Shown one piece after another: positions 30,695 through 39,742 of a stretch of DNA of 64,000 nucleotides (the stretch's first letter is position 1; every line of letters begins with the position of its first letter). Both the position numbers and the translations under genes were made by a program. The notes below the pieces were generated by a model that was given only the letters and a program-made list of their open reading frames with translations, had not been told where the DNA came from and ran no database searches. Where the stretch lies: assembly GCA_041395105.1 (NCBI GenBank), contig JAWLBB010000003.1, positions 437,063-501,062 on the forward strand, read 5' to 3'. The DNA comes from Opitutaceae bacterium. Its GTDB lineage: Bacteria; Verrucomicrobiota; Verrucomicrobiia; Opitutales; Opitutaceae.

Positions 30695-33595
30695 CTAGCG
30701 TTGACTGCCCCACCTGACCCGATGAGACCCGGAGCCGGCCCCGATCGAATAGCCCCGTCTCTGCGCCCAATCCCGGGCGCCGGCATCGAGATCGGGTTGC
30801 CCACAGTTCAGGTAATCCTCGGCCAGAGGGACATCGCCGTAGAGCTCAAGCAGATCGATCAGTTCGGGAATGCGAGACTCCTCACCTCTCCGGATGTATT
30901 CATGGCACGCTTTGACCACGGTATCCTTGATGGCGGAATTCTTTGGCACGAGCGCCACCGCAGCCAGGACGCCCGCCAGATCCCCGGTCGCCGCACTCCC
31001 CGCTTCCATGACCTCGACGGGGAGATCGTGACCCTGAGAAACACCGATCAGATCTGCGAGCCGCCCCCTCCCTCTCGAAGCGTCTGCAATCAGTTCAGGC
31101 CATGCCCCATGACCATTCAGGACGCCCGCCGCCATGCGAACGGCGGGATCAACCGCTTCCTCGACCACCCGGGAAAGTGCCGCCTCGTCCGTCAGCTTGG
31201 CCAGGACGATCTTGCAGACCTCCCGGTCGGTGGAGCGGATCGCCACCTCGGCCAACCGCATCGGATCCTCCAACCGACCGGCTGCCTCCTGCCGAATGAC
31301 GTCGAATTCCCCATTCAGGGCCCATCGCACGAGGACGGCAGGGTCATCCGTCTCCTCAATCGCCGCCACGCGACGGTCAAGATCCCGATGGGCGGCCAAG
31401 ACCCGGTCCCTGAGGTCTTTGTCCCGATAAACCTGGTCTGCCGCAAATTCCCGAAGAGAGGCAAACTCTGATTCGATGGCCACGTGCGTCACATAGACCG
31501 GGTCCACCATCGCCTCGATCGCCGCCGAACGCACCGAAGCAGAGGTATCCCGACGCGTGCACAGGAGAAGAAAATCGTCATCGGCATTCTTCTTCACCAC
31601 CCGTGCCCGCAGGGCGGCCGAGGGATGATCAGCCGCGAATTCCTGAAGCAACTCAGGATCCTTGAGCGCATCGACGGCCCCGATGCGCAGGTATGGGTTC
31701 CGGCCATACCGGGCGATATGATCCAGCCTCAGTGGGTCGTTCAGACCCGCCACGGCCGCCACCCGCACCTCCGTCTCCTTGTCGTTGGCAATCGCATCTT
31801 CAAGCAAGGTCTGATCGGTCACCCGCCCGATGGCCGCCGCCCGCAAATGCGGGTTCGAGCCAGTCACCGCCAGAGAGCGCAGAAAAGCCTGGTCGGTGAT
31901 CTTGGCGGCGACCGCTATCGATCGCTCGCGATTCAAGCGGTCAAACATCTCCAGCAGCAGTGCTTCATTATTGAGATTCCCAAGAGCGGCTTCCCATATC
32001 CCCCATCCCTGATGCGTCTCTACGATGCGGGCCAGCGCGGCCTGATCGGTCAGCCTCCGGACCGCAGTTTCCTGAAGCTCTTTATTCTCGTCCTCCCAGA
32101 CCCGCTCGGCGAGAAAGGCCTGATCGGTGACCCGGCCGACGGCGCCTTTCCTGACCAACTCATGATAGGGTCCGGAAGCGATCTCCTTGAGCAACGCCTG
32201 ATCGGTCAACCGCGCGACCGCGATCCTTCCCTGCTTCATGCCGCTTTCCTCCATCGCGATCCTGGCCAGGAGCGTCTGATCATCGAGCCGCTCAATCGCA
32301 CTGAAGCGGACATAGGGGGTCTCTTCGGTCATGACCACGTCCCGCAAAACCTCCTGGTCGTCGAGGTTGCGGATCGCGGCCTCCCTCACTTTCCCCTCAG
32401 GATCCTCAAGGGCCAGGCGTCCCAACAGAGCTTGGTCCGTGAGCCGCGATGTCGCCGCCGCCCTGATGTCTTCGGAGCGGCCTTCTCCCGTCGCAAGGGT
32501 CGCCAGCAACTCATGGTCCTCCAGCCTAACGGTGGCCGCACGTTGAACAAAAGCATCAATCCCAACCTCGGGCAACACGATCGCCGCTAATTCGGCGGCT
32601 TCGGTCAGGCGAGCCACCGCGGCCAGACAGATCGGGTTGAGGTCCTCTCCGACCGCAATCTGTCCGAGAACATTCTGGTCCGTCAATCGGCCGACCGCTG
32701 CCAACCGGACACTGAAGTCGGGATCCGAAGTCGCCAGTGACGCCAGCAGATTCTGATCAGCCAGTCGGGCGATCGCCGCCATCCGGACCGACCAGTCCGG
32801 ATCCCTCTGCGCCGACTCCGCAATTACGACCGGACTTTCGACCCGGTCCAGCGCCGCGCGGCGGACATTCCAGAACCGGGCTTCCTTCACCGCCTTTTCG
32901 ATTGCCCTTGCGTCATTCAGTCGGTTCAGGGCGAGCCGAGCCAGGGCGGGATCGTCTGAATCCTGCACGATCCGGAAAATGGACTCCTCATCCTGCAACC
33001 CGGAAAGCGCCGCCGAACGCACCGTCCACGACCGATCCGAAAGGGCCTTTTCCAGAAAGAACGCCTCATCATCCAGGCGGCGCAGAGCCTCCCGCCGGAC
33101 CCGCGGTTCCGGCGCTTCGGAGGCGAGAGCGGTCAACGGTCCCGGATCGTCGAGCTGCGCGACGGCGGCCACGCCCAGAACCGGATCATCCAGGATCATG
33201 GCGATCCCGATCAACACCTCGGGCTCGGTGATCCCGCTGACCGCCGCCAGTCGAACCGCTTCCTCCGGATCCCGCCGGGCCACCTCACCCAAGTCAATCG
33301 GATCGGTCATCGACGCGACCGCCGCCAGCCGGACACCGGCGTCCGGATCTCTCCGAGCCACCGTCAACAGCCGATAGGGATCGGTCAACTTCGAAACCGC
33401 CCGCGCGCGTTCCTCCGGATCCTTGCTGTCCAGACTCGGTCCGCACCCCACCAGGATCAGCCCAACCCCAAAGATCCCGAAACCCCGGAAGAGCCCCAAC
33501 CCGCCCAAGCCGCTCCGGAAACCGACGCTCTTCTGACCAATGGCTCTCCCAACACCCTGCATTCCGCTCGTGAATCGCTCCATCGCCTGGTTCAC
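30695..33595 (-). CDS. Very large LRV/HEAT-like repeat lipoprotein
   Basis: A 966-residue predicted lipoprotein: a long N-terminus containing GLFRGFGIFGVGLILVGC, ending in a lipobox-like LILVGC (Cys about 51). Residues from about 60 to 800 are consecutive units of 24-25 residues whose consensus is near RLTDQxLLxxIAxxDxxxxV then RxAAV, for example ARLADQNLLASLA, GRLTDQNVLGQIA, SRLTDQALLGRLA and GRVTDQTLLEDAI. The period is shorter than classic HEAT (about 37) and closer to leucine-rich variant (LRV) repeats; the fold would be an alpha solenoid used for protein binding. The last 150 residues are less regular. Probably anchored in the envelope. Divergent from another HEAT protein with 153 bases between. 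Confidence 0.85.
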   Translation of the reverse strand: MNQAMERFTSGMQGVGRAIGQKSVGFRSGLGGLGLFRGFGIFGVGLILVGCGPSLDSKDPEERARAVSKLTDPYRLLTVARRDPDAGVRLAAVASMTDPIDLGEVARRDPEEAVRLAAVSGITEPEVLIGIAMILDDPVLGVAAVAQLDDPGPLTALASEAPEPRVRREALRRLDDEAFFLEKALSDRSWTVRSAALSGLQDEESIFRIVQDSDDPALARLALNRLNDARAIEKAVKEARFWNVRRAALDRVESPVVIAESAQRDPDWSVRMAAIARLADQNLLASLATSDPDFSVRLAAVGRLTDQNVLGQIAVGEDLNPICLAAVARLTEAAELAAIVLPEVGIDAFVQRAATVRLEDHELLATLATGEGRSEDIRAAATSRLTDQALLGRLALEDPEGKVREAAIRNLDDQEVLRDVVMTEETPYVRFSAIERLDDQTLLARIAMEESGMKQGRIAVARLTDQALLKEIASGPYHELVRKGAVGRVTDQAFLAERVWEDENKELQETAVRRLTDQAALARIVETHQGWGIWEAALGNLNNEALLLEMFDRLNRERSIAVAAKITDQAFLRSLAVTGSNPHLRAAAIGRVTDQTLLEDAIANDKETEVRVAAVAGLNDPLRLDHIARYGRNPYLRIGAVDALKDPELLQEFAADHPSAALRARVVKKNADDDFLLLCTRRDTSASVRSAAIEAMVDPVYVTHVAIESEFASLREFAADQVYRDKDLRDRVLAAHRDLDRRVAAIEETDDPAVLVRWALNGEFDVIRQEAAGRLEDPMRLAEVAIRSTDREVCKIVLAKLTDEAALSRVVEEAVDPAVRMAAGVLNGHGAWPELIADASRGRGRLADLIGVSQGHDLPVEVMEAGSAATGDLAGVLAAVALVPKNSAIKDTVVKACHEYIRRGEESRIPELIDLLELYGDVPLAEDYLNCGQPDLDAGARDWAQRRGYSIGAGSGSHRVRWGSQR

Positions 33596-33748
33596 TCCGG
33601 ATTCTAGTCGGCCCGGAATTCGGGGTCAAGAACGCAACGGACGAATGAGCGTCGGCAGTGCCAGTTTTTCGGGCTTGTTGCGATCGATCGGTCTTGCCGG
33701 GGGACGCGGCCGGAGTAGAATAGGGGCCGGTCGGGGAGGACCGTCACC

Positions 33749-35464
33749 ATGAAGACAACGGCCTGTCTGCTCATGCTCCTGTGCGGAGCGGCCACCTTGG
33801 GCTACCCACAACGGACCTACACCGAGGACGAGCTGTTGCATAGGCTACAGCAGGGGGATGCCACGGATCGGGCCATCGCGATCACTTACCTCACCCTTAC
33901 CTGTCCGTCTCAAGCATTCGATCCGATCCTTGCCGCCACAGGCGATGAGGACAAGATCGTGCGGGAAAGGGCCGTGCGGGCTTTGGGCAAATTCGCAGAC
34001 CCTCGCGCCGGGCCAACCCTCATCGCTGCGTTGAGCGATCCCGACCGTTCCGTCCGAAGAGAAGCCGCCACCGCCTTGATCATGGTGCGCGATCCCCGGG
34101 CAACATCCGCCCTGTGCCGGATCCTGCGGACCGACGATGACGCAGACGTCCGCCGAATGGCCGTCCGGGCCCTGGGATGCCTCCCGTCCGCGGAAGCCGC
34201 AGAAGCGCTGGAAGATGCCTTGCAGGATCCGTTCTCCTGGGTGCGAAGCGAAGCGGCCACATCCCTCGTTTCCATCGGGCGGGAAAGCAGCGTTGAACCG
34301 TTGATCAAAGCGCTGCAGGATGGCGACGATCAAGTGCGCGCCCAGGCCGCCGCCGCCTTGGGCGCGATTGCTGATCCGCGTGCGCTTGTCCCCCTGTTGG
34401 ACGTCCTGCGGATGCACCCGTACCAGCCGGATCCACAGGTGATCATCGCCTTGGGCCGGATTGGCGATCCATTGGCGTTGCCGGTCCTGATCGACATCCT
34501 GCAGGACAAGCGAATCTTCGAATCGATCCGCGCTGAAGCAGCCGCTGTCTTGGGCCGGATCGGCGATCCCGACGCCGTCGAGGCATTGGTCCAGGCCGTT
34601 TGCAGCAGCACTGACATGATCCGTGGCCATGCTGTCACCGCCTTGGCCGCGCTGGGACCAACGGCTGAAGAGCGGCTCATCGCCGAAGCCCTGGCAAGTG
34701 AGGAGGCCGAGGATACCCGCGAACTGTGCCACGTCGTTCGCGCGTTGGGCACCCTGAAGGCCGAAGGCGCCCTCCCCATCATCCTCGCGATCCACAGCCG
34801 GAGAGGTCCTTCCCACGACATCGGCAAAGCCTGCACCCTGGCTCTTGCGGACATCGGGAACGCGGGGCTTCCCGATCTAATCCGTCTGGCTGACCTGGAT
34901 GAGGATTCGGCGATCGAGGCGATCGCCGGCGTCCGCGATCCTCAAGCTGTCCCCGGATTGATCGACGTGCTCCATCATGAGGACCGAAGAATACGGTCTT
35001 CCGCGGCCGACGCGCTGGGGGCGATCAAGGACAGCCGGGCTGTCCCGGCCCTGCTGGAAAAGCTCATCAACGAACCCTGCAATGTCTCCGTTCGGGCCGC
35101 TCGGGCCCTCGTCGCCATCGGCCCCGCCGCCGTCGAACCGTCCCTGGCCCTGCTGCCCGCGGCAAAGGAATCACCGCAGGTCTTTCTTTACTATGTCCTT
35201 GCCTGCATCCCGGACCCGGCCGCCGAACAGGTCATAGCCACGGTCATGGACGGCCGCGATGAGCAGGAAGTCGCGGCCGACCATACGGCGTTGATCAAGC
35301 AAGGAGCCTACCGGCTCCGATGGCCACTGATCATCTCGCTCTTTCGCGCGGGCGACAGGCAGATGGCGAATGCCTTTCTCAGCTCCAACGTTTCCGCCCT
35401 GGAAACGGCCGGGATGGCCTGGGGCCTTCTCCATGGATACGACCTCTACCCGGTTCTTCGATAG
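33749..35464 (+). CDS. Exported HEAT-repeat protein
   Basis: A 571-residue protein with a short signal peptide, MKTTACLLMLLCGAATLG, and then HEAT (PBS-lyase type) repeats of about 31 residues: RAVRALGKFADPRAGPTLIA, REAATALIMVRDPRATSALC, RAQAAAALGAIADPRALVPL, RAEAAAVLGRIGDPDAVEAL and SSAADALGAIKDSRAVPALL. The repeats cover about residues 50-440; the C-terminal 130 residues are non-repeat. Such alpha solenoids hold proteins or complexes together; no enzyme motif is seen. Divergent from the LRV-like lipoprotein, so the two repeat proteins may be regulated from a shared spacer. Confidence 0.85.
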   Translation: MKTTACLLMLLCGAATLGYPQRTYTEDELLHRLQQGDATDRAIAITYLTLTCPSQAFDPILAATGDEDKIVRERAVRALGKFADPRAGPTLIAALSDPDRSVRREAATALIMVRDPRATSALCRILRTDDDADVRRMAVRALGCLPSAEAAEALEDALQDPFSWVRSEAATSLVSIGRESSVEPLIKALQDGDDQVRAQAAAALGAIADPRALVPLLDVLRMHPYQPDPQVIIALGRIGDPLALPVLIDILQDKRIFESIRAEAAAVLGRIGDPDAVEALVQAVCSSTDMIRGHAVTALAALGPTAEERLIAEALASEEAEDTRELCHVVRALGTLKAEGALPIILAIHSRRGPSHDIGKACTLALADIGNAGLPDLIRLADLDEDSAIEAIAGVRDPQAVPGLIDVLHHEDRRIRSSAADALGAIKDSRAVPALLEKLINEPCNVSVRAARALVAIGPAAVEPSLALLPAAKESPQVFLYYVLACIPDPAAEQVIATVMDGRDEQEVAADHTALIKQGAYRLRWPLIISLFRAGDRQMANAFLSSNVSALETAGMAWGLLHGYDLYPVLR

Positions 35465-35533
35465 ACCAGACGGGCAAAGAGGAGGATTGGCCTCTCCATG
35501 GGAAGGTCGACCAGGCAATCTCGAGCGCTCCCC

Positions 35534-36262
35534 CTACCCCGGCAGGCACCATTCAATCAGGTGGGCCGAGGCCGGGATGAGGGTCTGGTGGAACCAGTGA
35601 TGCACGGCCGGGACCCACCGGACAAGGGTGACGACGCCAAAGGCGATGATCAGCAGGCCGGCCCACCGAAGCAGGCGGCGACGCGCCTTCAGACCGACCG
35701 TCCGCGAAAAGGCGCCCAGCAGGAAAAGCGAAGGAAAGGTTCCCAGGCCGAAGACGACCGCACCGAGGGCCGCGTCGACAACCGAACGGAAGGAGGCCAG
35801 ATAGAAGAGCGCCGCCAGCACCAGACCGCAGGGCAGGAATCCATTCAGCCATCCGATCACAAAGGCCGAAACGAGTGAGGAGGACCCGGTCAGGCGGCCG
35901 AGCGCACGACAGGCGGCGGTCGGCTCGACCCATCGGGTCCACCAGGTCTGCAGACGGAACTCAAAAACCTGGGCCAGACCCAGAAGGATCATGATCAGCC
36001 CAACAACGACAGCCAGACCAACCTGGATCCCGCTGAACCAGCTCAGGCGCGAAAGCAAACCCGTCCCGGTCGCCACCACAATCGCCAGAAAGACGTAGGT
36101 CAGGGCTTTCCCGGCCTGATAGGCGAGGTGACGGCCAAGAACGCCCGGCCAGGACCTGGCCGGAGCTGCCACCGCCAGCGCAAATCCCCCACACATGCCG
36201 AGACAATGCCCGGACCCGAGGAGACCGAGGAGCAGGACTGAACCGTAATCAAACAGGGTCAT
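35534..36262 (-). CDS. TauE/SafE-like membrane transporter (cysteine-rich type)
   Basis: A 242-residue membrane protein with about six hydrophobic segments: VLLLGLLGSGHCLGMCGGF, LTYVFLAIVVATGTGLL, VGLAVVVGLIMILLGLA, VSAFVIGWLNGFLPCGLVLA, VFGLGTFPSLFLLGAF and RWAGLLIIAFGVVTLVRW. The motifs GHCLGMCGGF and GFLPCG, two cysteine sites in the first and fourth helices, mark the subgroup of the TauE/SafE and UreH-like family often linked to copper or cytochrome oxidase assembly. No oxidase genes are nearby, so the substrate is open. Start chosen at 36262 (MTLFDYGS) because the longer frame adds 39 residues unlike the family. Convergent with the HEAT gene. Confidence 0.85.
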   Translation of the reverse strand: MTLFDYGSVLLLGLLGSGHCLGMCGGFALAVAAPARSWPGVLGRHLAYQAGKALTYVFLAIVVATGTGLLSRLSWFSGIQVGLAVVVGLIMILLGLAQVFEFRLQTWWTRWVEPTAACRALGRLTGSSSLVSAFVIGWLNGFLPCGLVLAALFYLASFRSVVDAALGAVVFGLGTFPSLFLLGAFSRTVGLKARRRLLRWAGLLIIAFGVVTLVRWVPAVHHWFHQTLIPASAHLIEWCLPG

Positions 36263-36427
36263 CGGAATCGAAGACCCAACCGCTAGCCGGGCCGGACGGA
36301 ATTGGCCAGCCTTTGTGGGTCCACATCGGCCGTCAAAAAAAAAGATTCCCGTAAGGCCCCCTTCGTTCAGGATGTTCACTCCGGATGGAAGGCGGACGAG
36401 TTCTCCCGCACGATTCCGGCCAACCTA

Positions 36428-37786
36428 ATGAAGTTAACCGACCTGAACCGGGAAGGTGGCATCGGTGCCAACTCCCTCCTTATCGAACTTGGCGATTTCA
36501 CCTTCGTCATCGACGCCGGACTCCATCCCAAGCGGACCGGCCGGGAAGCCCTGCCGGATTTTCGGAGCCTGATCGACCGCCACGTCGATTTCCTCATCCT
36601 GACCCACTGCCACCTCGATCACCTCGGCGGATTGCCTGTCCTCATGCGACAGCATCCCGAGACCCGGGTGCTGACCAGTGTGCCCAATCTGACCCTGGCC
36701 CCGCGCATGCTCCACAATTCGGTCAATGTGATGACCCGCCAGCGCGAAGAACAGGGGATTCCCGGCTACCCGCTCTTCACCCACACGGAGATCGACGAGC
36801 TGGTGCCGCGGTTCCTGCCCATGCTCTTCAATCAGCCCAGAAGAGTCACCCTTGACCGCGACGAGATAGAAATCACCTTCTATCCGGCCGGTCACGTGGC
36901 GGGAGCGGCAGGGATTCAGCTCGTTCACAAGCACCGGTCCATCTTCTTCACCGGAGACACGCTCTTCGAGGACCAGCGTATCCTCGATGGGGCCCGTTTT
37001 CCCCGCCGGCATTTCGACACTGTCGTTACCGAAACCACCCGGGGTGCAACTCCGGCCGTCCCCGGAAAATCCCGCCACGAAGAAATCGAACGCCTCCTGC
37101 ACACGATCAACAACGTGATCCATCGGGGCGGTTCGGTCCTCATCCCTGTCTTCGCCCTCGGGCGGATGCAGGAAATCATGACGATCCTCAATGATGCCCG
37201 TCGCGCGGGGCACCTTGTCGACTGCCCGGTCTTCGGCGGGGGCCTGGGGCTCGATCTCGCCGATTACCTCAACGATATCGCCCACAAAACCGGCTTGGTC
37301 CGCTTCAACCGGAACGTCATCAAGCAGCTCAAACTCAAACCGTTCCCCCGCAAGTTCAAACCCGGACGCGAACCCGGTGAAAAGGGAATCTACATCCTGA
37401 GCAGCGGGATGATGGTGGAGAACACCCCATCCTACGGAATCGCGGCCAGCCTGCTCGGCCACCACCACAATGCGATCTGCTTTGTCGGCTACTGCGACCC
37501 GGATACCCCGGGAGGTGGCCTGATGGCGTCCAAGGCCGGAGATACCTTCCTCTTCGAAGCCCTCAACTACCAATGCCCGATTCGAGCCGAGATCGAGCGA
37601 TTTGAACTCAGCGGCCATGCCGACCGGGACGAGCTGCTCGAATTCGTCCTCCAGACCGACCCCCGGGCGGTCGTGCTGACCCATGGCGATCCCGAGGCCC
37701 GCCAATGGTTCGCCGAGTCGATCAACCGGGCCAGTCCGGCCATCAAAGTGACCGACCCCATCCCTTTGCAGGAAGCTCTCATCTGA
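36428..37786 (+). CDS. Beta-CASP metallo-beta-lactamase nuclease (RNA-processing exonuclease type)
   Basis: A 452-residue MBL-fold protein with a beta-CASP domain, the group that includes CPSF73 and bacterial RNases. Metal ligands: ILTHCHLDHLGG (HxHxDH), YPAGHVAGAAGIQ and IFFTGDTLFEDQ, and later HGDPEARQW. The beta-CASP insert follows GGSVLIPVFALGRMQEIM; motif C is ELSGHADRDEL. The ATG at 36428 gives a normal start, MKLTDLNREGG. Likely an RNase or related nuclease, cytoplasmic, target unknown. A cupin gene follows 6 bases later, so they share an operon. Confidence 0.9.
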   Translation: MKLTDLNREGGIGANSLLIELGDFTFVIDAGLHPKRTGREALPDFRSLIDRHVDFLILTHCHLDHLGGLPVLMRQHPETRVLTSVPNLTLAPRMLHNSVNVMTRQREEQGIPGYPLFTHTEIDELVPRFLPMLFNQPRRVTLDRDEIEITFYPAGHVAGAAGIQLVHKHRSIFFTGDTLFEDQRILDGARFPRRHFDTVVTETTRGATPAVPGKSRHEEIERLLHTINNVIHRGGSVLIPVFALGRMQEIMTILNDARRAGHLVDCPVFGGGLGLDLADYLNDIAHKTGLVRFNRNVIKQLKLKPFPRKFKPGREPGEKGIYILSSGMMVENTPSYGIAASLLGHHHNAICFVGYCDPDTPGGGLMASKAGDTFLFEALNYQCPIRAEIERFELSGHADRDELLEFVLQTDPRAVVLTHGDPEARQWFAESINRASPAIKVTDPIPLQEALI

Positions 37787-37792
37787 ATCCGC

Positions 37793-38272
37793 ATGAAGAA
37801 GATCAACACCAACCAGCTCAAGGAAGAGTCCTGGACTTCCCCGAAAGGGATCTTCGGAGGCTCGGCAAAATCGGTATCCGAGGCCCTTGGACGGAAGCCA
37901 GCCTCGATGGACCTGAACGAACGCCATCCTTTCGATGTCGAAATTTCCCGGATCCCGCCCGGCAAGTCCCCCTGCCCCTACCATTCCCACAGCGCCCAGT
38001 GGGAATTCTATCACGTCGTCTCCGGGAACGGATCGGTTCGCCACCAGGACGGGGAAACGGAGGTCCAGCCCGGCGACGCCTTCATCTTCAAACCCGGAGA
38101 ACCCCATCGGATCACCAATACCGGCGGCGAAGACCTGGTCTTCATGGTCCTGGCCGACAACCCGATCGGCGAATCATGCCATTACCCTGACAGTGGAAAG
38201 TGGCTCGTTCGCTCACCCGAGGGCCGACTGATCCGCTCGGAGAATCTCGACTATTACGACGGCGAGGAATAG
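37793..38272 (+). CDS. Cupin-domain protein
   Basis: A 159-residue single-cupin protein. Motif 1: CPYHSHSAQWEFYHVVSG, with HSH, the following Glu and downstream His likely binding a metal; motif 2: PGDAFIFKPGEPHRITN, with the last His. The N-terminal 50 residues (KGIFGGSAKSVSEALG) are a short extension. Function cannot be assigned beyond a metal-binding beta barrel; sugar-related dioxygenase or isomerase roles are common. The gene is 6 bases after the nuclease gene and 33 before marC, forming a plus-strand run that also includes the next methyltransferase. Confidence 0.88.
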   Translation: MKKINTNQLKEESWTSPKGIFGGSAKSVSEALGRKPASMDLNERHPFDVEISRIPPGKSPCPYHSHSAQWEFYHVVSGNGSVRHQDGETEVQPGDAFIFKPGEPHRITNTGGEDLVFMVLADNPIGESCHYPDSGKWLVRSPEGRLIRSENLDYYDGEE

Positions 38273-38305
38273 CCCGGACACTTCGTCGTCAACCGCCGAC
38301 CCGCC

Positions 38306-38890
38306 ATGCTCAATCTCGCCCTGCTACTTTTCCTCGTGATGGATCCGTTCGGGAACCTGATCATCCTGAACAGCCTGCTCGCGCCCGTTCCCCCGGCCAA
38401 ACGCCGGATGATCATCATGAGGGAAGCCCTTTTCGCGACCATCATCCTGATGATGGCCGTGTTCATCGGCGGTCCGCTCCTCCAGATGCTCGACCTCGAG
38501 GAATACTCGATCCGTCTGGCCGGTGGCATCGTGCTTTTCCTCATCGCCCTCGGCATGCTCTTTCCCTCGAAGAAGATCATCGAAGAACCGGGGACGGAAG
38601 CTCCCCTGATCGTTCCGATCGCCATGCCTCTCATCGCCGGTCCGAGTGCCATTTCCATGGTCATCCTCTTCTCGGAGAAACACCCGCACCTGACGGTGGC
38701 GATTGCTGTCCTGATCGCCTCGGCCGCTTCCGCCGCCGTCCTGGCCGTTTCGGCCGGCCTCTTCTCCTTTCTCGGCCGGCGGGGTGCCGTCGCCCTGGAA
38801 CGATTGATGGGCATGCTGCTGATCATGCTCTCGGTCGAGATGCTGCTCGACGGCATAGACACCTACCTCCTTTCGCGCGTGTTGTCCTGA
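38306..38890 (+). CDS. MarC-family integral membrane protein
   Basis: A 194-residue MarC-family membrane protein with six predicted helices: LALLLFLVMDPFGNLIIL, ATIILMMAVFIGGPLLQ, LAGGIVLFLIALGMLF, APLIVPIAMPLIAGPSAI, VAIAVLIASAASAAVLAV and RLMGMLLIMLSVEMLLDG. MDPFGN near the start, GGIVLFLIALGM in the middle and PLIAGPSAIS are diagnostic. MarC proteins were once linked to multidrug resistance, but the actual role is unclear. Its TGA stop shares one base with the ATG of the following methyltransferase (TGATG), so translation is coupled. Confidence 0.93.
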   Translation: MLNLALLLFLVMDPFGNLIILNSLLAPVPPAKRRMIIMREALFATIILMMAVFIGGPLLQMLDLEEYSIRLAGGIVLFLIALGMLFPSKKIIEEPGTEAPLIVPIAMPLIAGPSAISMVILFSEKHPHLTVAIAVLIASAASAAVLAVSAGLFSFLGRRGAVALERLMGMLLIMLSVEMLLDGIDTYLLSRVLS

Positions 38891-39627
38891 TGTCGAAGCA
38901 GGGAGAAATCAATTACCTCGATCTGCTGGGGCCGGAAGGTCGGGTCCACGCGTTCAACAAGCCCTTTTCAGATGCCGACTGCGGCCGTTACCTGATCGAT
39001 CTCGGCTTCATCATGAGCGTGCTTCCCCCCCCGCCCTGCCGCCTGCTCGACATGGGTGTCGGCACCGGCTGGACCAGTGTCTTCCTCGCCCGGCGCGGTT
39101 ACCGCGTGACGGGAATCGATATCGCCCCCCAGATGATCGAACTCGCGGAAAAAAACCGCATCCGCTACGAGGCGGAGAACCTCGATTTCGTGGTGTCGGA
39201 TTTCGAGGATCTCACGGTTGACGGCACCTATGATTGCGTCCTCTTTTACGATTCCCTCCACCACGCGATGGATGGAGAAAAGGCCATGGCGTCGGCCCAT
39301 CGGGTCCTCAACCCCGGCGGGCTCTGCGTGACCCTTGAACCCGGTTACGGTCATTCCCGGACCAGCGACTCGCGACGAGCGATCGAGGAAATGGACATCA
39401 CCGAACGGGACATGCACCCCGAGCGGGTCATCGCCCTCTCCGGACCGGCCGGATTCCAATCCGCCCGGATCCTTCACTTCGACTTCATTCCACGTGAGAT
39501 CCGCAACCGGACCGGTCCCTATCGAGTGACCAAGGACAAAATCCGTCAGATCCTCCGCATTATCCGCGCGCCCGGCGACTATACCCGGGCCCTTGCCGAG
39601 CGAAACCTTGTCGTTCTTCAAAAGTAG
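38890..39627 (+). CDS. SAM-dependent methyltransferase
   Basis: A 245-residue class I methyltransferase. SAM motif I is LDMGVGTGWTSVFLARRG (about residues 51-68), then VTGIDIAPQMIELAEKN with the ribose-binding Asp, DFVVSDFEDL, VLFYDSLHHAMDG and VLNPGGLCVTLEPGYGH. The C-terminal 90 residues (SRRAIEEMDITERDMHPERV onwards) are variable, so the substrate is unknown; sugar or lipid methylation are possible. Start chosen at 38890 because it overlaps the marC stop by one base. Last gene of a run with the MBL nuclease, cupin and marC. Confidence 0.9.
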   Translation: MSKQGEINYLDLLGPEGRVHAFNKPFSDADCGRYLIDLGFIMSVLPPPPCRLLDMGVGTGWTSVFLARRGYRVTGIDIAPQMIELAEKNRIRYEAENLDFVVSDFEDLTVDGTYDCVLFYDSLHHAMDGEKAMASAHRVLNPGGLCVTLEPGYGHSRTSDSRRAIEEMDITERDMHPERVIALSGPAGFQSARILHFDFIPREIRNRTGPYRVTKDKIRQILRIIRAPGDYTRALAERNLVVLQK

Positions 39628-39742
39628 AGACGTCCAACCCACCATGCCCTAACGATCCAGCACATTTCTCCGCGCAAAATCTCGCCAAGACCCGCTCACC
39701 CGCACAACATCGCCGTCTGCAATCACCACCCCCCTTCCCGCC

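Noticed and set aside
39622..39650. GTAGAGACGTCC as another REP head
   Set aside because: The GTAG overlaps a stop codon and no matching second stem (GGACGTCTC) follows.
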